A DNA stretch of 50,095 nucleotides, taken from the NCBI GenBank assembly GCA_018261655.1, contig JAGTSG010000008.1, positions 1-50,095 of the forward strand, in the 5' to 3' direction. Both the position numbers and the translations under genes were made by a program. The notes under the pieces are model-generated. The model did not search any database. It saw only the letters and a list, made by a program, of their open reading frames with translations, and was not told the DNA's origin. This DNA is from Pseudomonadota bacterium. Its GTDB lineage: Bacteria > Pseudomonadota > Gammaproteobacteria > Steroidobacterales > Steroidobacteraceae. Shown one piece after another: positions 22,726 through 31,607 of this stretch (position 1 is its first letter; the number at the start of each line of letters is the position of its first letter).

Positions 22726-24729
22726 TCACGCGGCAAAGACGAATACGCGCAGCAGCACGTCGCCGATGCCGATCAGCGCGGCCCCGGCGATCAGGCCCGC
22801 GCACATGGGTTCCTGGGTGTCCACCCACAGCCGCCAGCCGGTGGTGTCGCGGCGCTCCTCGTAGCGCCGGGCCATGAACCAGAAGAACAGCGAGCCCACG
22901 AACATCATGAAGGTGGACTCCGGCGGCACCAGCACGCCGAGGCCGATCGCGAGCGGCGACAGGGGGAATCTCCCCTCGCTGCGGATCCGCAGGATCTCCA
23001 TGACGAGCGCCACGACCGCGGCGATGCCCATGGACCAGAGGATGGAGGCCGTGAGCAATGTCCCGGCGCCCCCGCCGAACACGGCCGTCACGAGGTCCGA
23101 CACGCCTTTCCACTGCAGTGCGGCCGGGAAGGTGAACTTGTCGCTCACCATCGTCTCCTGGACGGACACGCCACCGGCGGGATCGTAGTCCCACAGCCCG
23201 AAGAGGATGAAGAACAGCGGCGTGGCGGCGATCGCCCCGGCGAAGATGCCGATCACGTGGCCGATGGCCTGCTGGCGCGGCTTGGCGCCGAGCATGTAGC
23301 CGGGCTTGATGTCCATGAGCAGGTTGGACGCGTTCCCGGCGACCTCCGTGCACATCACCGCCGTCATCAGGTTCGTGGGCGGGTGCCGCGGGTCGGCGGC
23401 GCCGAAGATGAACTGCGGGATCTTCGACACCGAGCCGGTCGGCGTGATCGACGTCAGTGCGGTGCTGCTGGCCGCGACCAGCGCCAGCACCACGATCAGC
23501 GGGATGGCCAGGAGGCCGAGCACCCAGTCGACGCCGAACCAGGCGTGCATCAGCCACACGGTCACGATGCCGAGCAACGGGACGCCGGCGAAGGAGATCC
23601 ACAGCGGCAACTCGATGTGCTTCAGGACGTCGGTCCCGGCCGCCTCGCGCTGGCTGCCGCGCAGCATGCGCCAGGCCTGGGCGAACACCTCGGGGCGGGC
23701 GAACAGCGAGGCCATCGCCGCAACCAGCATCATGGCGAGCCCCCACCACAGCGCCCAGTTGTTGAGGATCCAGGCCCGCCCGAAGACGGAGTCACCGGCC
23801 GCGACCGATCCCGAGCGCGGGGCCAGCTCGCCCATCGAGATCATCCAGGGCACGATGATCGCGAAGTTGGCGATCATCCCGACCATCAGGCTGACCGTCG
23901 TGCGGATTCCCATGAGCCCGCCGGCGCCGATCATCGCCAGGTCGATGGCCGGGCTCAGCGCGAGCTGGCGGATGTCCACGCCGGCGAGGCGCGGCACGGG
24001 CGCGGCGCCCCTCGCGACCAGCGCGTAGTACCAGGCGTCGAGCTGGCCCGGCAGCACCCAGGCGGCCTTGAGGCCGAGCAGTTTCTCCTGGAGCAGGCGC
24101 ATCCAGTTCTCGCCGGTCAGCATGGTGACGAGGCCGGCAAGCGTCGCGGCGCCGGCCAGCGCGCGTGCCTTGAGCATGCCGGCCTGCTCCGCTGCCCCGG
24201 TGTAGAGGGTGTCGAGCACCACGCCGCAGGCGCGGCCCTCGGGGAAGGGGTGCTGCTCGTCGTTGACGAACCGCCGTTTCATCGGGAACGCCACGAGCAC
24301 GCCGATGATCGACATCAGCGTCACCATCACCACGATCTGCCACCAGGGGATGATCTCGTTCTGGATCCACATGTACGCGGCGAGGCCGGCGACCAGCGGC
24401 GTGGTCATGTACCCGGCGGCGGTGGCGATCGACTGCGTGCAGTTGTTCTCGAGGATGGTCAGGTCGCGGGTGCCGAGGCGCGACAGCGTGCGGTGGATCG
24501 CGAAGGCGAGGATCACCGACGTCAGCCCGACGCCGAGCGTCCAGCCGGTCTTGGCGCCGACGTAGAGGTTGGTGGCGCTCAGGATGCCGCCGAGGAGGAA
24601 ACCGGTGACGCCGGAGCGCAGGGTCAGCTGGGCCATGTCGCCGCGCCAGATGTTTTCCAGCCACCAGCGGTCCTTCTGCTCCCGGCTCCACGACCGAACC
24701 TGTTCCGGGGTCAGTTGCCTGATCGCCAT
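22726..24729 (-). CDS. OPT family oligopeptide transporter
   Basis: The 667-residue polytopic protein (about 14-16 membrane segments) belongs to the OPT superfamily: VTGFLLGGILSATNLYVGAK and a GVGLTSVILAFAI stretch near the start, NNCTQSIATAAGYM, HPFPEGRACG, and later TSITPTGSVSKIPQFIFGA and NASNLLMDIKPGYMLGA. OPT transporters import oligopeptides or metal-chelate conjugates with protons. The ATG at 24729 is preceded by AGGGAG. It is the third gene after GST and FIST genes on the same strand, 26 bp after the FIST stop. A GST neighbour might suggest glutathione-type peptides, but no substrate can be assigned. Confidence 0.93.
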   Translation of the reverse strand: MAIRQLTPEQVRSWSREQKDRWWLENIWRGDMAQLTLRSGVTGFLLGGILSATNLYVGAKTGWTLGVGLTSVILAFAIHRTLSRLGTRDLTILENNCTQSIATAAGYMTTPLVAGLAAYMWIQNEIIPWWQIVVMVTLMSIIGVLVAFPMKRRFVNDEQHPFPEGRACGVVLDTLYTGAAEQAGMLKARALAGAATLAGLVTMLTGENWMRLLQEKLLGLKAAWVLPGQLDAWYYALVARGAAPVPRLAGVDIRQLALSPAIDLAMIGAGGLMGIRTTVSLMVGMIANFAIIVPWMISMGELAPRSGSVAAGDSVFGRAWILNNWALWWGLAMMLVAAMASLFARPEVFAQAWRMLRGSQREAAGTDVLKHIELPLWISFAGVPLLGIVTVWLMHAWFGVDWVLGLLAIPLIVVLALVAASSTALTSITPTGSVSKIPQFIFGAADPRHPPTNLMTAVMCTEVAGNASNLLMDIKPGYMLGAKPRQQAIGHVIGIFAGAIAATPLFFILFGLWDYDPAGGVSVQETMVSDKFTFPAALQWKGVSDLVTAVFGGGAGTLLTASILWSMGIAAVVALVMEILRIRSEGRFPLSPLAIGLGVLVPPESTFMMFVGSLFFWFMARRYEERRDTTGWRLWVDTQEPMCAGLIAGAALIGIGDVLLRVFVFAA

Positions 24730-24755
24730 GCGTACTCCCTGGCCTGCTGCGCCGA

Positions 24756-25934
24756 TCAGGGCCGTCGCGGCCCGACCAGCCCGAAAACCGCCGAATAGCC
24801 GTGCAGGAAGCTGGCGCCCTGAACCGGGCCGACCTCGCCTGCGCAGAACAGTCCCGCGACAGGGAGGTCGCCGAAGCGCCGGCGGAACAGGCCCGTCTCG
24901 CGGCCGGGCACGCCGAACAGCGACGCGCCGCGGCCGACACAGCTGAACAACAGGGCCGCCGCCGGCGCGTTGCCGGCATGGCGGCGCAGCTGGTGCTCGA
25001 GGTCCGCGACCGCTGCGTCCGCATCGCGCAGGTGGAACTGCACGACGGTATTGGCCGCGACGCGGGCGCCGATCACCAGCTCGCCGGTGTCGGCATCGAG
25101 GCCGATGACCTGACGCACCAGGAAATCGCCCGCGCCGAACTCCTGGCGCGGACCGGGGAGCGCGAGGCCGATCAGCAGCTGGCGCGCGTTGAACAGCGCG
25201 CGGTCCGTCTCGTCGAGCGACGTGAACAGGTCGCCCAGCACCGCGCGCGGCGCCTTGCCGTCGAGTTCGCGGACGCGGTTGCCCTCGCAGCCCGTGATGA
25301 ACAACGGCTCGCCGACGGGCCTGCAGCCCTGGCTGACGACGCCGTCGAGCGTCACGTTCCCGCTCCAGGCGAGCAGCAGCGCGCCGGACTCGTGGGCGTC
25401 CGCGCCGGCCAGCAGGCGCGCCTGCCCGGGTTCCGAGACTGCGCTGGTCAGCCCGCCGACCACCGTGGCGCCGGGAAAGGCGCGATCCAGCCCCCGGATG
25501 CACTGCTCGATGTCGAACGAACGCGGGTCGGCCAGTACGGTGAACGCGGGTTCCGCCTCGGGCCGGACGCCTGCGAGCTGCCACCACGCCTCCCGCGGGG
25601 CGGTGACCGGCGGCAGCGCGGCCTGGGCGACGTGTGCCGCGGCCAGGTCGACGTCGGCCATGACGCCGGCCAGCAGGGCGAGGGCCGGTCCTTCCTCCTG
25701 CTCGCGGCCGGCGGCGATCACCCCGCTGGCATTGCACCCGGCCAGCAGTCCGTCGCCGAGCCAGGGCTGCAGCAGGCCGTGCAGGCGGGCGAACTCGCCC
25801 GCGTCGTGGCCGGCGGCGAAGGCGAACACCAGGTCGGGTTCCGCGCCCCCGAGCGTGTCACTGAGTCCCTCCACGAGTTCGTCCCGCGCTTGCCCCAGGT
25901 CGCGCTGCGTCGAAAGGCCGCTCGACCACCTCAC
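24756..25934 (-). CDS. FIST domain sensory protein
   Basis: The 392-residue protein consists of a FIST N domain (LVFAFAAGHDAGEFARLH, LLAGCNASGVIAAGREQEEG, GATVVGGLTSAVSEPGQARL) and a FIST C domain (VSQGCRPVGEPLFITGCEGNRV, FSCVGRGASLFGVPGRETG, GLFCAGEVGPVQGASFLHGYSAVFG). FIST domains are thought to bind small ligands such as amino acids and usually feed signalling systems. This copy has no kinase, cyclase or methyl-accepting domain and none nearby. It is flanked by a GST and an OPT transporter gene, so it may sense a transported compound. GTG at 25934 is the likeliest start, 22 bp after the GST stop; longer readings overlap the GST gene. Confidence 0.85.
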   Translation of the reverse strand: MRWSSGLSTQRDLGQARDELVEGLSDTLGGAEPDLVFAFAAGHDAGEFARLHGLLQPWLGDGLLAGCNASGVIAAGREQEEGPALALLAGVMADVDLAAAHVAQAALPPVTAPREAWWQLAGVRPEAEPAFTVLADPRSFDIEQCIRGLDRAFPGATVVGGLTSAVSEPGQARLLAGADAHESGALLLAWSGNVTLDGVVSQGCRPVGEPLFITGCEGNRVRELDGKAPRAVLGDLFTSLDETDRALFNARQLLIGLALPGPRQEFGAGDFLVRQVIGLDADTGELVIGARVAANTVVQFHLRDADAAVADLEHQLRRHAGNAPAAALLFSCVGRGASLFGVPGRETGLFRRRFGDLPVAGLFCAGEVGPVQGASFLHGYSAVFGLVGPRRP

Positions 25935-25956
25935 GTGGACATCATCCCGCGTCCGG

Positions 25957-26619
25957 TCACGCCGGAACTCCTGCCTCGTCGGAGGGAACGATGACGCCTT
26001 CCACCTCGGCCTCCGCGACCCAGCGGCGCAGATCGGCGTCGGCCAGGGTCGTCTGCAGGTACTCCGCCGCGGCACCCTGCGCGGGGAGCCCGTAAGTCAG
26101 GAAGCGCAGCGCCACCGGGGCGTACATCGCGTCCGCCGCGGAGTAGGCGCCGAAGAGCCAGGGCCCGTCGCGGCCGTGCCGGCGCCGGCAGCCGTCCCAG
26201 ATCGCCGCTACCCGGCGGATGTCCCACTCGAGCTCGCTGCTCATCGGGACCCTGCGGTGGCGCGCGCGGGCGTTCATCGGGCACGCGGCGCGCAACGCCG
26301 GAAAGCCGGCGTGCATCTCCGCCGCGATCGCGCGGGCCTCGGCCCGCGCGCCGGCGTCGGCCGGCCAGCCGCGACCGCCGGCCAGTTCAGACGCGTATTC
26401 GCAGATCGCGAGCGAGTCCCATACACGCAGTTCGCCGTGCAGCAGCACCGGCACGCGCCGGCTCGGCGACAGCTTCGGGACCTCGGCGGCGAACTCCTCC
26501 GTGTCGAAGTGAATGACGCGCTCGGCGAAGGCGATGCCGAGGTGCCGGAGCAGCAGCCACGGGCGCAGCGACCACGAGCTGTAGTTCTTGGTGCCGAGGA
26601 CCAGCGTCATGGTGTCCAT
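25957..26619 (-). CDS. Glutathione S-transferase family protein
   Basis: The 220-residue protein has a thioredoxin-like N-terminal domain beginning LVLGTKNYSSWSLRPWLLLRH (the Ser in NYSSWS is the likely catalytic residue), the cis-Pro motif RRVPVLL, the glutathione-binding WDSLAICEY and a helical C-terminal domain with FGAYSAADAMYAPVALRF. It resembles the zeta-like and YfcF-like bacterial GSTs. The substrate is not evident. It is the first gene of a minus-strand operon with FIST and OPT genes, driven by a promoter at 26643-26671. The ATG has GGGAG 6 nt upstream. Confidence 0.92.
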   Translation of the reverse strand: MDTMTLVLGTKNYSSWSLRPWLLLRHLGIAFAERVIHFDTEEFAAEVPKLSPSRRVPVLLHGELRVWDSLAICEYASELAGGRGWPADAGARAEARAIAAEMHAGFPALRAACPMNARARHRRVPMSSELEWDIRRVAAIWDGCRRRHGRDGPWLFGAYSAADAMYAPVALRFLTYGLPAQGAAAEYLQTTLADADLRRWVAEAEVEGVIVPSDEAGVPA

Positions 26620-26642
26620 CTTCGCTCCCGTCGCAGCTGCCG

Positions 26643-26671
26643 ACGATATGGCACCGCCGGCGGGGTCGCAA
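26643..26671 (-). promoter_or_regulatory. Candidate promoter of the GST-FIST-OPT operon
   Basis: On the minus strand TTGCGA (26671-26666), a 17-bp spacer and TATCGT (26648-26643) lie 24 bp before the GST ATG. The same TATCGT -10 sequence precedes speA. Confidence 0.55.
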
Positions 26672-26723
26672 GGACGCCGGCGGGGCGCGGGCGATTATCA
26701 TGGCGCTTTTGCCGGAGCGCGTG

Positions 26724-27410
26724 ATGATGCGGGACGTGGTGGCGATCTGCCTGGACCTCGACGACACGCTGTGGCCGGTCGGGCCCGTCATCGAGCGCGC
26801 CGAGCGCGCGTTGCATGCCTGGATGGACAGGCACTGCCCGCGGGTGACCGCCATGCACGACCTGGACAGCATGCGGCGCCTGCGCGCGCGAGTCGCCGAG
26901 GAATTTCCGGGGATGCGCCACGACCTCACCTTCCTGCGCCGCGAGGCCCTGTCGCGGCATGCGCTGGAGGCGGGCTACCCGGCGTCGGTCGCCGACGAGG
27001 CCTTCGAGGTGTTCTACGCCGCGCGCAACCAGGTCGAGCCCTTCGCGGACGTGGTGCCCGCGCTCGCGCGCCTGCGCGGGCGCTACCGGCTGATGTCCCT
27101 GTCGAACGGCAACGCGGACCTGCGCGTCATCGGCCTGGCGCAGTATTTCGAGCAGTCCCTTGCCGCGCGCGAGGCTGGTGCAGCCAAGCCCGACCGCCGC
27201 ATCTTCGGGTCGCTGCTCGAGAGGGCCGGGCTCGAGCCGCGCCAGGTGGTCTACGTCGGCGACGATCCGCATGCCGACGTGGAAGGCGCGCGCGCAGCCG
27301 GGCTGCACGCGGTGTGGATGGACCGCTTCGGTCGCTCGTGGCCTGACGGCCTGGACCCGCCGTCACTGGCGGTGCGCGACCTGGAGGAACTTGCCGCGCT
27401 GCTGACGTGA
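26724..27410 (+). CDS. HAD family phosphatase (YigB-like)
   Basis: This HAD-superfamily hydrolase has motif I DLDDTLW (residues about 11-17), motif II SLSNGNAD, motif III lysine in AAKPDRRIF and motif IV YVGDDPHADVEGARAAG. The cap lies between motifs I and II. It resembles YigB, which dephosphorylates 5-amino-6-(5-phosphoribitylamino)uracil in riboflavin synthesis and other small phosphates. An ATG at 26700 is also in frame, but a -10-like GATTAT sits directly before it (26693-26698), so transcripts would begin inside; the ATG at 26724 has GGAG 6 nt upstream and gives 228 residues. The start is therefore a judgement. The gene is monocistronic and converges with the next. Confidence 0.88.
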   Translation: MMRDVVAICLDLDDTLWPVGPVIERAERALHAWMDRHCPRVTAMHDLDSMRRLRARVAEEFPGMRHDLTFLRREALSRHALEAGYPASVADEAFEVFYAARNQVEPFADVVPALARLRGRYRLMSLSNGNADLRVIGLAQYFEQSLAAREAGAAKPDRRIFGSLLERAGLEPRQVVYVGDDPHADVEGARAAGLHAVWMDRFGRSWPDGLDPPSLAVRDLEELAALLT

Positions 27411-27439
27411 ACCGGACGCGGCGCCGCGGCGCGCGTCGG

Positions 27440-27808
27440 TCACTCCCGGTCCGGCAGCTTCTTCCGCTGCTCGATCCACTTCGACAGCGCGCGCAGGTCC
27501 TTTTTCGGCTTCCGCGACTTCTTGAGCAGCATGCCGCTGTCGTAGGGATCGTAGCCTTGCTTGAGGCCGGCGGGATTGGGCTGGATCCGGTCGATCCGGC
27601 CCGTACGGACCTCCTGGCTCAGCGACAGGCTCTGGTCGTTGAGCAGCCTCGCGAGCACTTCCTGGCTGCCGAGGCCGCCATACGGCACCCAGACCGCGTT
27701 GCCGAGTTCGTCAAACTCGACGCGGCCCTGACCCGCGGCCTGCGCCTCGTCGAGGTCCTGCATGTCGGCGGTCGTGCCCGCCGGAAACAACCTGCCGGTG
27801 TTGCTCAT
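27440..27808 (-). CDS. Hypothetical cytoplasmic protein
   Basis: I do not recognise the family. The 122-residue product (ATG at 27808, after a G-rich stretch) has no signal peptide or membrane segment. It contains a central EFDELGNAVWVPYGG stretch, a helix with SQEVLARLLNDQSLSLSQEV, a GYDPYDSGML motif and a strongly basic end (KKSRKPKKDLRALSKWIEQRKKL), which suggests RNA, DNA or membrane-phosphate contact. GC-rich third codon positions support that it is real. It lies between convergent HAD and co-oriented Nudix genes and is probably expressed on its own or after the Nudix gene. Confidence 0.65.
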   Translation of the reverse strand: MSNTGRLFPAGTTADMQDLDEAQAAGQGRVEFDELGNAVWVPYGGLGSQEVLARLLNDQSLSLSQEVRTGRIDRIQPNPAGLKQGYDPYDSGMLLKKSRKPKKDLRALSKWIEQRKKLPDRE

Positions 27809-27940
27809 TGCCCCAGCCCCCCTGGAGGATCCGTTCGCGGATCGGTGAGTTCTTGTCAGCAAGAGTCTAGCGCGTTCCGTCGCCCGGTAAAGTGCCGGCA
27901 TCAGGCGGGTCCCGGCGCTGCGCTGCAGCAAGGTCCCGGC

Positions 27941-28465
27941 TCAGGTCCGGCGGCCCGGCGGCCAGGCGGCGTCGGCCCGCAGCAGCCCGACCACCGTCTT
28001 GGCATCGCGGATGTCGCCTGCGAGCGCTCGCTCGCGGGCTTCCGCCCGCGGAACCCAGACCGGCTCGAAGCACTCGCCGTGCTCGGGCGCGGCCGCCGCC
28101 GCCGACAGCCCCTGCGCCAGGAACAGGTGCACGACCTCGGTGAACACGCCGGGGGAGCTGACGATGTCGCCGAGGCTCGACCAGTCGCGAGCAGCCACGC
28201 CGGCTTCCTCGGCCAGTTCGCGCCGCGCGGTCGCCAGCGGCGTCTCGCCGGGATCGAGCTTGCCGGCGGGCAGTTCCCAGAGCCAGCCGCCTGCGGCGTG
28301 GCGGTATTGCCTGAGCAGGCAGACCCGGTCGCCGGCATCCACCGCGACGACCGCGGCCCCGCCGGGATGCCGCACGATCTCGAGCTCGATGCCGTCGCCA
28401 TTGGGAAGGACGACGTGCACCAGGTCGAGACTGACGACGCGCCCGCTGTAGAGGCGTTTTGACAA
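27941..28465 (-). CDS. Nudix hydrolase, ADP-ribose pyrophosphatase type
   Basis: The 174-residue protein has a complete Nudix box at residues 68-90 (GKLDPGETPLATARRELAEE and on to AGV), with the catalytic glutamates at 86 and 87. The upstream VCLLRQYRHAAGGWLWELPAG and the later FTEVVHLFLAQGL match the ADP-ribose/ADP-sugar pyrophosphatase subgroup (NudF/YffH-like), which splits ADP-ribose into AMP and ribose-5-phosphate. The start appears to be TTG at 28465, with GGGAG 7 nt upstream. Its substrate connects loosely to the ADP-ribosylglycohydrolase at 18966-20477, which would release ADP-ribose, though the genes are 7 kb apart. Confidence 0.88.
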   Translation of the reverse strand: MSKRLYSGRVVSLDLVHVVLPNGDGIELEIVRHPGGAAVVAVDAGDRVCLLRQYRHAAGGWLWELPAGKLDPGETPLATARRELAEEAGVAARDWSSLGDIVSSPGVFTEVVHLFLAQGLSAAAAAPEHGECFEPVWVPRAEARERALAGDIRDAKTVVGLLRADAAWPPGRRT

Positions 28466-28587
28466 TGCGTGGCTCCCGGAACGCAGCCCGCCGGCATCTT
28501 AGCGAGTCGGTGTCAGGGCGTGGCCGGCCCCGGGCGGGCGGGGGCGCAGGACTGGATGGATATACAGGCTGAGGCTACACTTCGGGC

Positions 28588-30660
28588 ATGCCGGCCGACG
28601 TCATGCAGAAGCTCAACGCCGCCCAGCGCCGCGCGGCATCGTACGGCCGGCGCGACGACGAGGGCCGCTTCCGCGCAGGGCCGCTGCTCGTCATTGCCGG
28701 CGCCGGCACCGGCAAGACGAACACGCTCGCGCATCGCGTGGCCCACCTCGTGCTCGAGGGCGTGGATCCCTCGCGGATCCTGCTGCTGACCTTCACGCGG
28801 CGCGCCGCCCAGGAGATGCTCGCACGGGCGGAGCGCATCGTCGCCGACGCGCTGGCCGCGCGCCGGCACGGCGGCCCGGGCCCGGCGGTCCGCCTGCCCT
28901 GGTCCGGCACGTTCCACTCCGTCGCCAACCGCGTGCTGCGCCAGTACCACCTCGCCGTCGGCCTCGACGTCGCGTTCAGCGTCATGGACCGCGGCGACTC
29001 GGCCGACGTCCTCGACCTGCTGCGCCACCAGCTCGGCTATTCGCGGCTCGAGCGCCGCTTTCCCCGCAAGGACACCTGCCTCGCGATCTATTCGCACCGC
29101 GTCAACACGCAGTGGGAGCTCGAGCGGGTGCTGCGCGAGAGCTTCCCATGGTGCGCCGCGTGGGAGGAGGAACTGCGCGCGCTGTTCCGCGCGTACGTGG
29201 AGCGCAAGCAGGCCCACGCCATCCTCGACTACGACGACCTGCTGCTCTACTGGCACGCGATGACGGAGTCCCCGGAGCTCGCGCGCCGCCTCGGTGACGC
29301 CTTCGACCACGTCCTCGTGGACGAGTACCAGGACACCAACGTCCTGCAGGCGGACATCCTGCTGCGGATCAAGCCCGACGGCACGGGGCTCACCGTGGTC
29401 GGCGACGACGCGCAGGCCATCTATTCCTTCCGCGCGGCGACGGTGGAGAACATCCTGCAGTTCCCGCGGCAATTCCGTCCGGAGGCAGAGGTCGTCGCGC
29501 TGGAAGAGAACTACCGCTCGACCCAGCCCGTGCTCGACGCCGCCAACGCCCTGATCGCCGAGGGTCGGCGTCAGTACCGCAAGACGCTGCGGGCGACGCG
29601 CGGGGGCGGCGGCGCGCCGCGCCTCGTCACGGTGATCGACGACGTCGCCCAGTGCCGTTACGTCGTGGAGCAGGTGCTCCAGGGCCGCGAGGCCGGCATG
29701 CCGCTCCGGCGGCAGGCGGTCCTGTTCCGCAGCTCGCACCACAGCGACGCGCTCGAGGTCGAGTTGCTGCGGAGGAACATTCCCTACGTGAAGTACGGCG
29801 GGCTGAAGTTCCTCGAGGCCGCGCACATCAAGGACCTGCTCGCAATCCTGCGCTGGGCCGACAACCCGAAGAACGGCATTGCGGCCTTCCGCACGCTGCA
29901 GCTGATGCCGGGCATGGGCCCGGCCAATGCCGACCGTTGCGTGGCGGTGCTGGCGGCGGCGGGGTACGACCTGGCCGCCCTGTCGCGATTCCGGCCGCCG
30001 GCCGCAGCGTGCGAGAGCTGGGCCGGGCTGCTGGGCCTGCTCGGCGACCTGGCCGCGCCCGCAGCGCGGTGGCCCGGGCAGGTCGAGCAGGCGCGGCGCT
30101 GGTACCAGCCGTTGCTGGAGGCGCACTACGACGCGCCGGCCGTGCGTGCCGCGGACCTCGACATGCTGGAACGGGTGTCCGCGCAGTTCGCGAGCCGGGA
30201 GCGCTTCCTCACGGAGCTGACACTCGATCCGCCGCAGGCCACCGGCGACCTGGCGGGGCCCCCGCTGCAGGACGAGGATTACCTGGTGCTGTCGACGGTC
30301 CACTCGGCGAAGGGACAGGAGTGGGACGCGGTGCACGTGCTCAACGTGGCGGACGGCAACTTCCCGTCGGAGTTCGCCGGCGGTCGCGACGACCTGATGG
30401 AGGAGGAGCGCCGGTTGCTGTACGTGGCCATGACGCGGGCGCGCCGGGAGCTGCACCTCGTGGAGCCGCAGCGCTACTACGTCACGCAGCAGTCGCGGCG
30501 CGGCGATGCGCATGTCTACGGCGCGCGCAGCCGCTTCCTGACGCCGGCCGTGCTCGCGACGCTCGAGTGCGTGGGCTGGGGCGAGACGCCAGCCGAGGCC
30601 GCTGCCGTCGCCGACGCCCCGCGGGTGGACGTCGGCGGCCGGCTGCGCGCGATGTGGTAG
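28588..30660 (+). CDS. UvrD/Rep-like superfamily 1 DNA helicase
   Basis: The 690-residue protein carries the SF1A helicase motifs in order: LNAAQRRAA (Q motif), GAGTGKT (Walker A, residues 38-44), LLTFTRRAAQEM (Ia), VLVDEYQDTN (Walker B, Asp245/Glu246), VVGDDAQAIYSFRAA (III), ALEENYRSTQ (IV), VLSTVHSAKGQEWDAVHV (V) and RRLLYVAMTRARREL (VI). Such enzymes unwind DNA in repair and restart replication. It is shorter in the C terminus than UvrD and lacks its PcrA-like tail, so it is a separate paralogue. TACACT sits six bases before the ATG and there is no Shine-Dalgarno, so the mRNA may be leaderless. Confidence 0.93.
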   Translation: MPADVMQKLNAAQRRAASYGRRDDEGRFRAGPLLVIAGAGTGKTNTLAHRVAHLVLEGVDPSRILLLTFTRRAAQEMLARAERIVADALAARRHGGPGPAVRLPWSGTFHSVANRVLRQYHLAVGLDVAFSVMDRGDSADVLDLLRHQLGYSRLERRFPRKDTCLAIYSHRVNTQWELERVLRESFPWCAAWEEELRALFRAYVERKQAHAILDYDDLLLYWHAMTESPELARRLGDAFDHVLVDEYQDTNVLQADILLRIKPDGTGLTVVGDDAQAIYSFRAATVENILQFPRQFRPEAEVVALEENYRSTQPVLDAANALIAEGRRQYRKTLRATRGGGGAPRLVTVIDDVAQCRYVVEQVLQGREAGMPLRRQAVLFRSSHHSDALEVELLRRNIPYVKYGGLKFLEAAHIKDLLAILRWADNPKNGIAAFRTLQLMPGMGPANADRCVAVLAAAGYDLAALSRFRPPAAACESWAGLLGLLGDLAAPAARWPGQVEQARRWYQPLLEAHYDAPAVRAADLDMLERVSAQFASRERFLTELTLDPPQATGDLAGPPLQDEDYLVLSTVHSAKGQEWDAVHVLNVADGNFPSEFAGGRDDLMEEERRLLYVAMTRARRELHLVEPQRYYVTQQSRRGDAHVYGARSRFLTPAVLATLECVGWGETPAEAAAVADAPRVDVGGRLRAMW

Positions 30661-30670
30661 GTCGCCGCGG

Positions 30671-31531
30671 TCAGCGGCCGGCCGGTTTCTCGAAGCGCAG
30701 CGTGAAGCGGTCGCTCTCGCCGATCGCCAGGTACCTGTCGCGGTCCTTGTCGCCGAGGCGCAGCGTCGGCGGCAGCGTCCAGACGCCCTGGTCGTAGTCC
30801 TTGGTGTCGGCCGGGTTCGCGTTGACCTCGCTGCGGCCCACCAGGCGGAAGCCGACGCTCTCGATCAGCTCGATGGCGTAGTCCTCGGCGACGTATCCGG
30901 AGCGCGCCTTCGTATCCTGCGGCACGCCGGCCGGCGCGCGGTGCTCGACGACGCCGAGCGTCCCGCCCGGCTTCAGCGCCGCGTACATCGCCTCGAGCAT
31001 CGGCTTCGCCGCGTCGCGCGGCATCCAGTTGTGGATGTTGCGGAAGGTCAGCACCATGTCCACGCTGCCCGGCGGCACGGCGTTCATCGCCGTCGGGTAG
31101 TGCAGCGCGACCACCTCCACCTTGCCGTAGATGTCCGGCCGGGCGTCCAGCTTGGACCGGTATGCCTTCAGGCTGTCCTGGATGAACGCGTTGTCGGTGG
31201 CGGGATCCCAGCTGGCCGCGATCAGCCGGCCATGGTCACGCAGGACCGGCGCCAGGATCTCCGTGTACCAGCCGCCGGCGCCGGGCCAGATCTCCATCAC
31301 GGTCATGTCGGGCCTGAGTCCGAAGAACAGCAGGGTCTCCTTCGGGTGGCGCCAGGCGTCGCGGGCGACGTTCGCCGGCGCGCGGTGCTCGCCGGCGATC
31401 GCTGCGTCGAGCAGGGCCGCGGTCTCCGGCAGGGCCGGCGGCGCCTCGCGGACCGCCGGTTCCGTGGCGCAGCCGGCCACGAGGGCGGCGCAGGCGAGGG
31501 CGGTCAGGACTCGATGACGTCGGGCATGCAT
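30671..31531 (-). CDS. Lipoprotein-signal methyltransferase-like protein (COG4798 type)
   Basis: The 286-residue protein begins with a lipoprotein signal (VLTALACAALVAGC, cysteine 21) and continues as a class I methyltransferase fold: motif I VMEIWPGAGGWY (about residues 78-89), a central VDMVLTFRNIHNWM, and LKPGGTLGVVEHRAP after it. The C-terminal part has SGYVAEDYAIELIESVGF and KDYDQGVWTLPP. COG4798 proteins are predicted methyltransferases often with secretion signals; the donor and acceptor outside the cytoplasm are not explained, so the fold may serve another role. It converges on the helicase gene with 10 bp between them. A GGAGG lies upstream of the ATG. Confidence 0.82.
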   Translation of the reverse strand: MHARRHRVLTALACAALVAGCATEPAVREAPPALPETAALLDAAIAGEHRAPANVARDAWRHPKETLLFFGLRPDMTVMEIWPGAGGWYTEILAPVLRDHGRLIAASWDPATDNAFIQDSLKAYRSKLDARPDIYGKVEVVALHYPTAMNAVPPGSVDMVLTFRNIHNWMPRDAAKPMLEAMYAALKPGGTLGVVEHRAPAGVPQDTKARSGYVAEDYAIELIESVGFRLVGRSEVNANPADTKDYDQGVWTLPPTLRLGDKDRDRYLAIGESDRFTLRFEKPAGR

Positions 31532-31607
31532 GGCGGGTTGCCTCCCTGGCAGGACGGGCGGGTCGGGCAGGGACGATACCGGATGGCGGCGGCGCCCGAA
31601 AGCCGCG

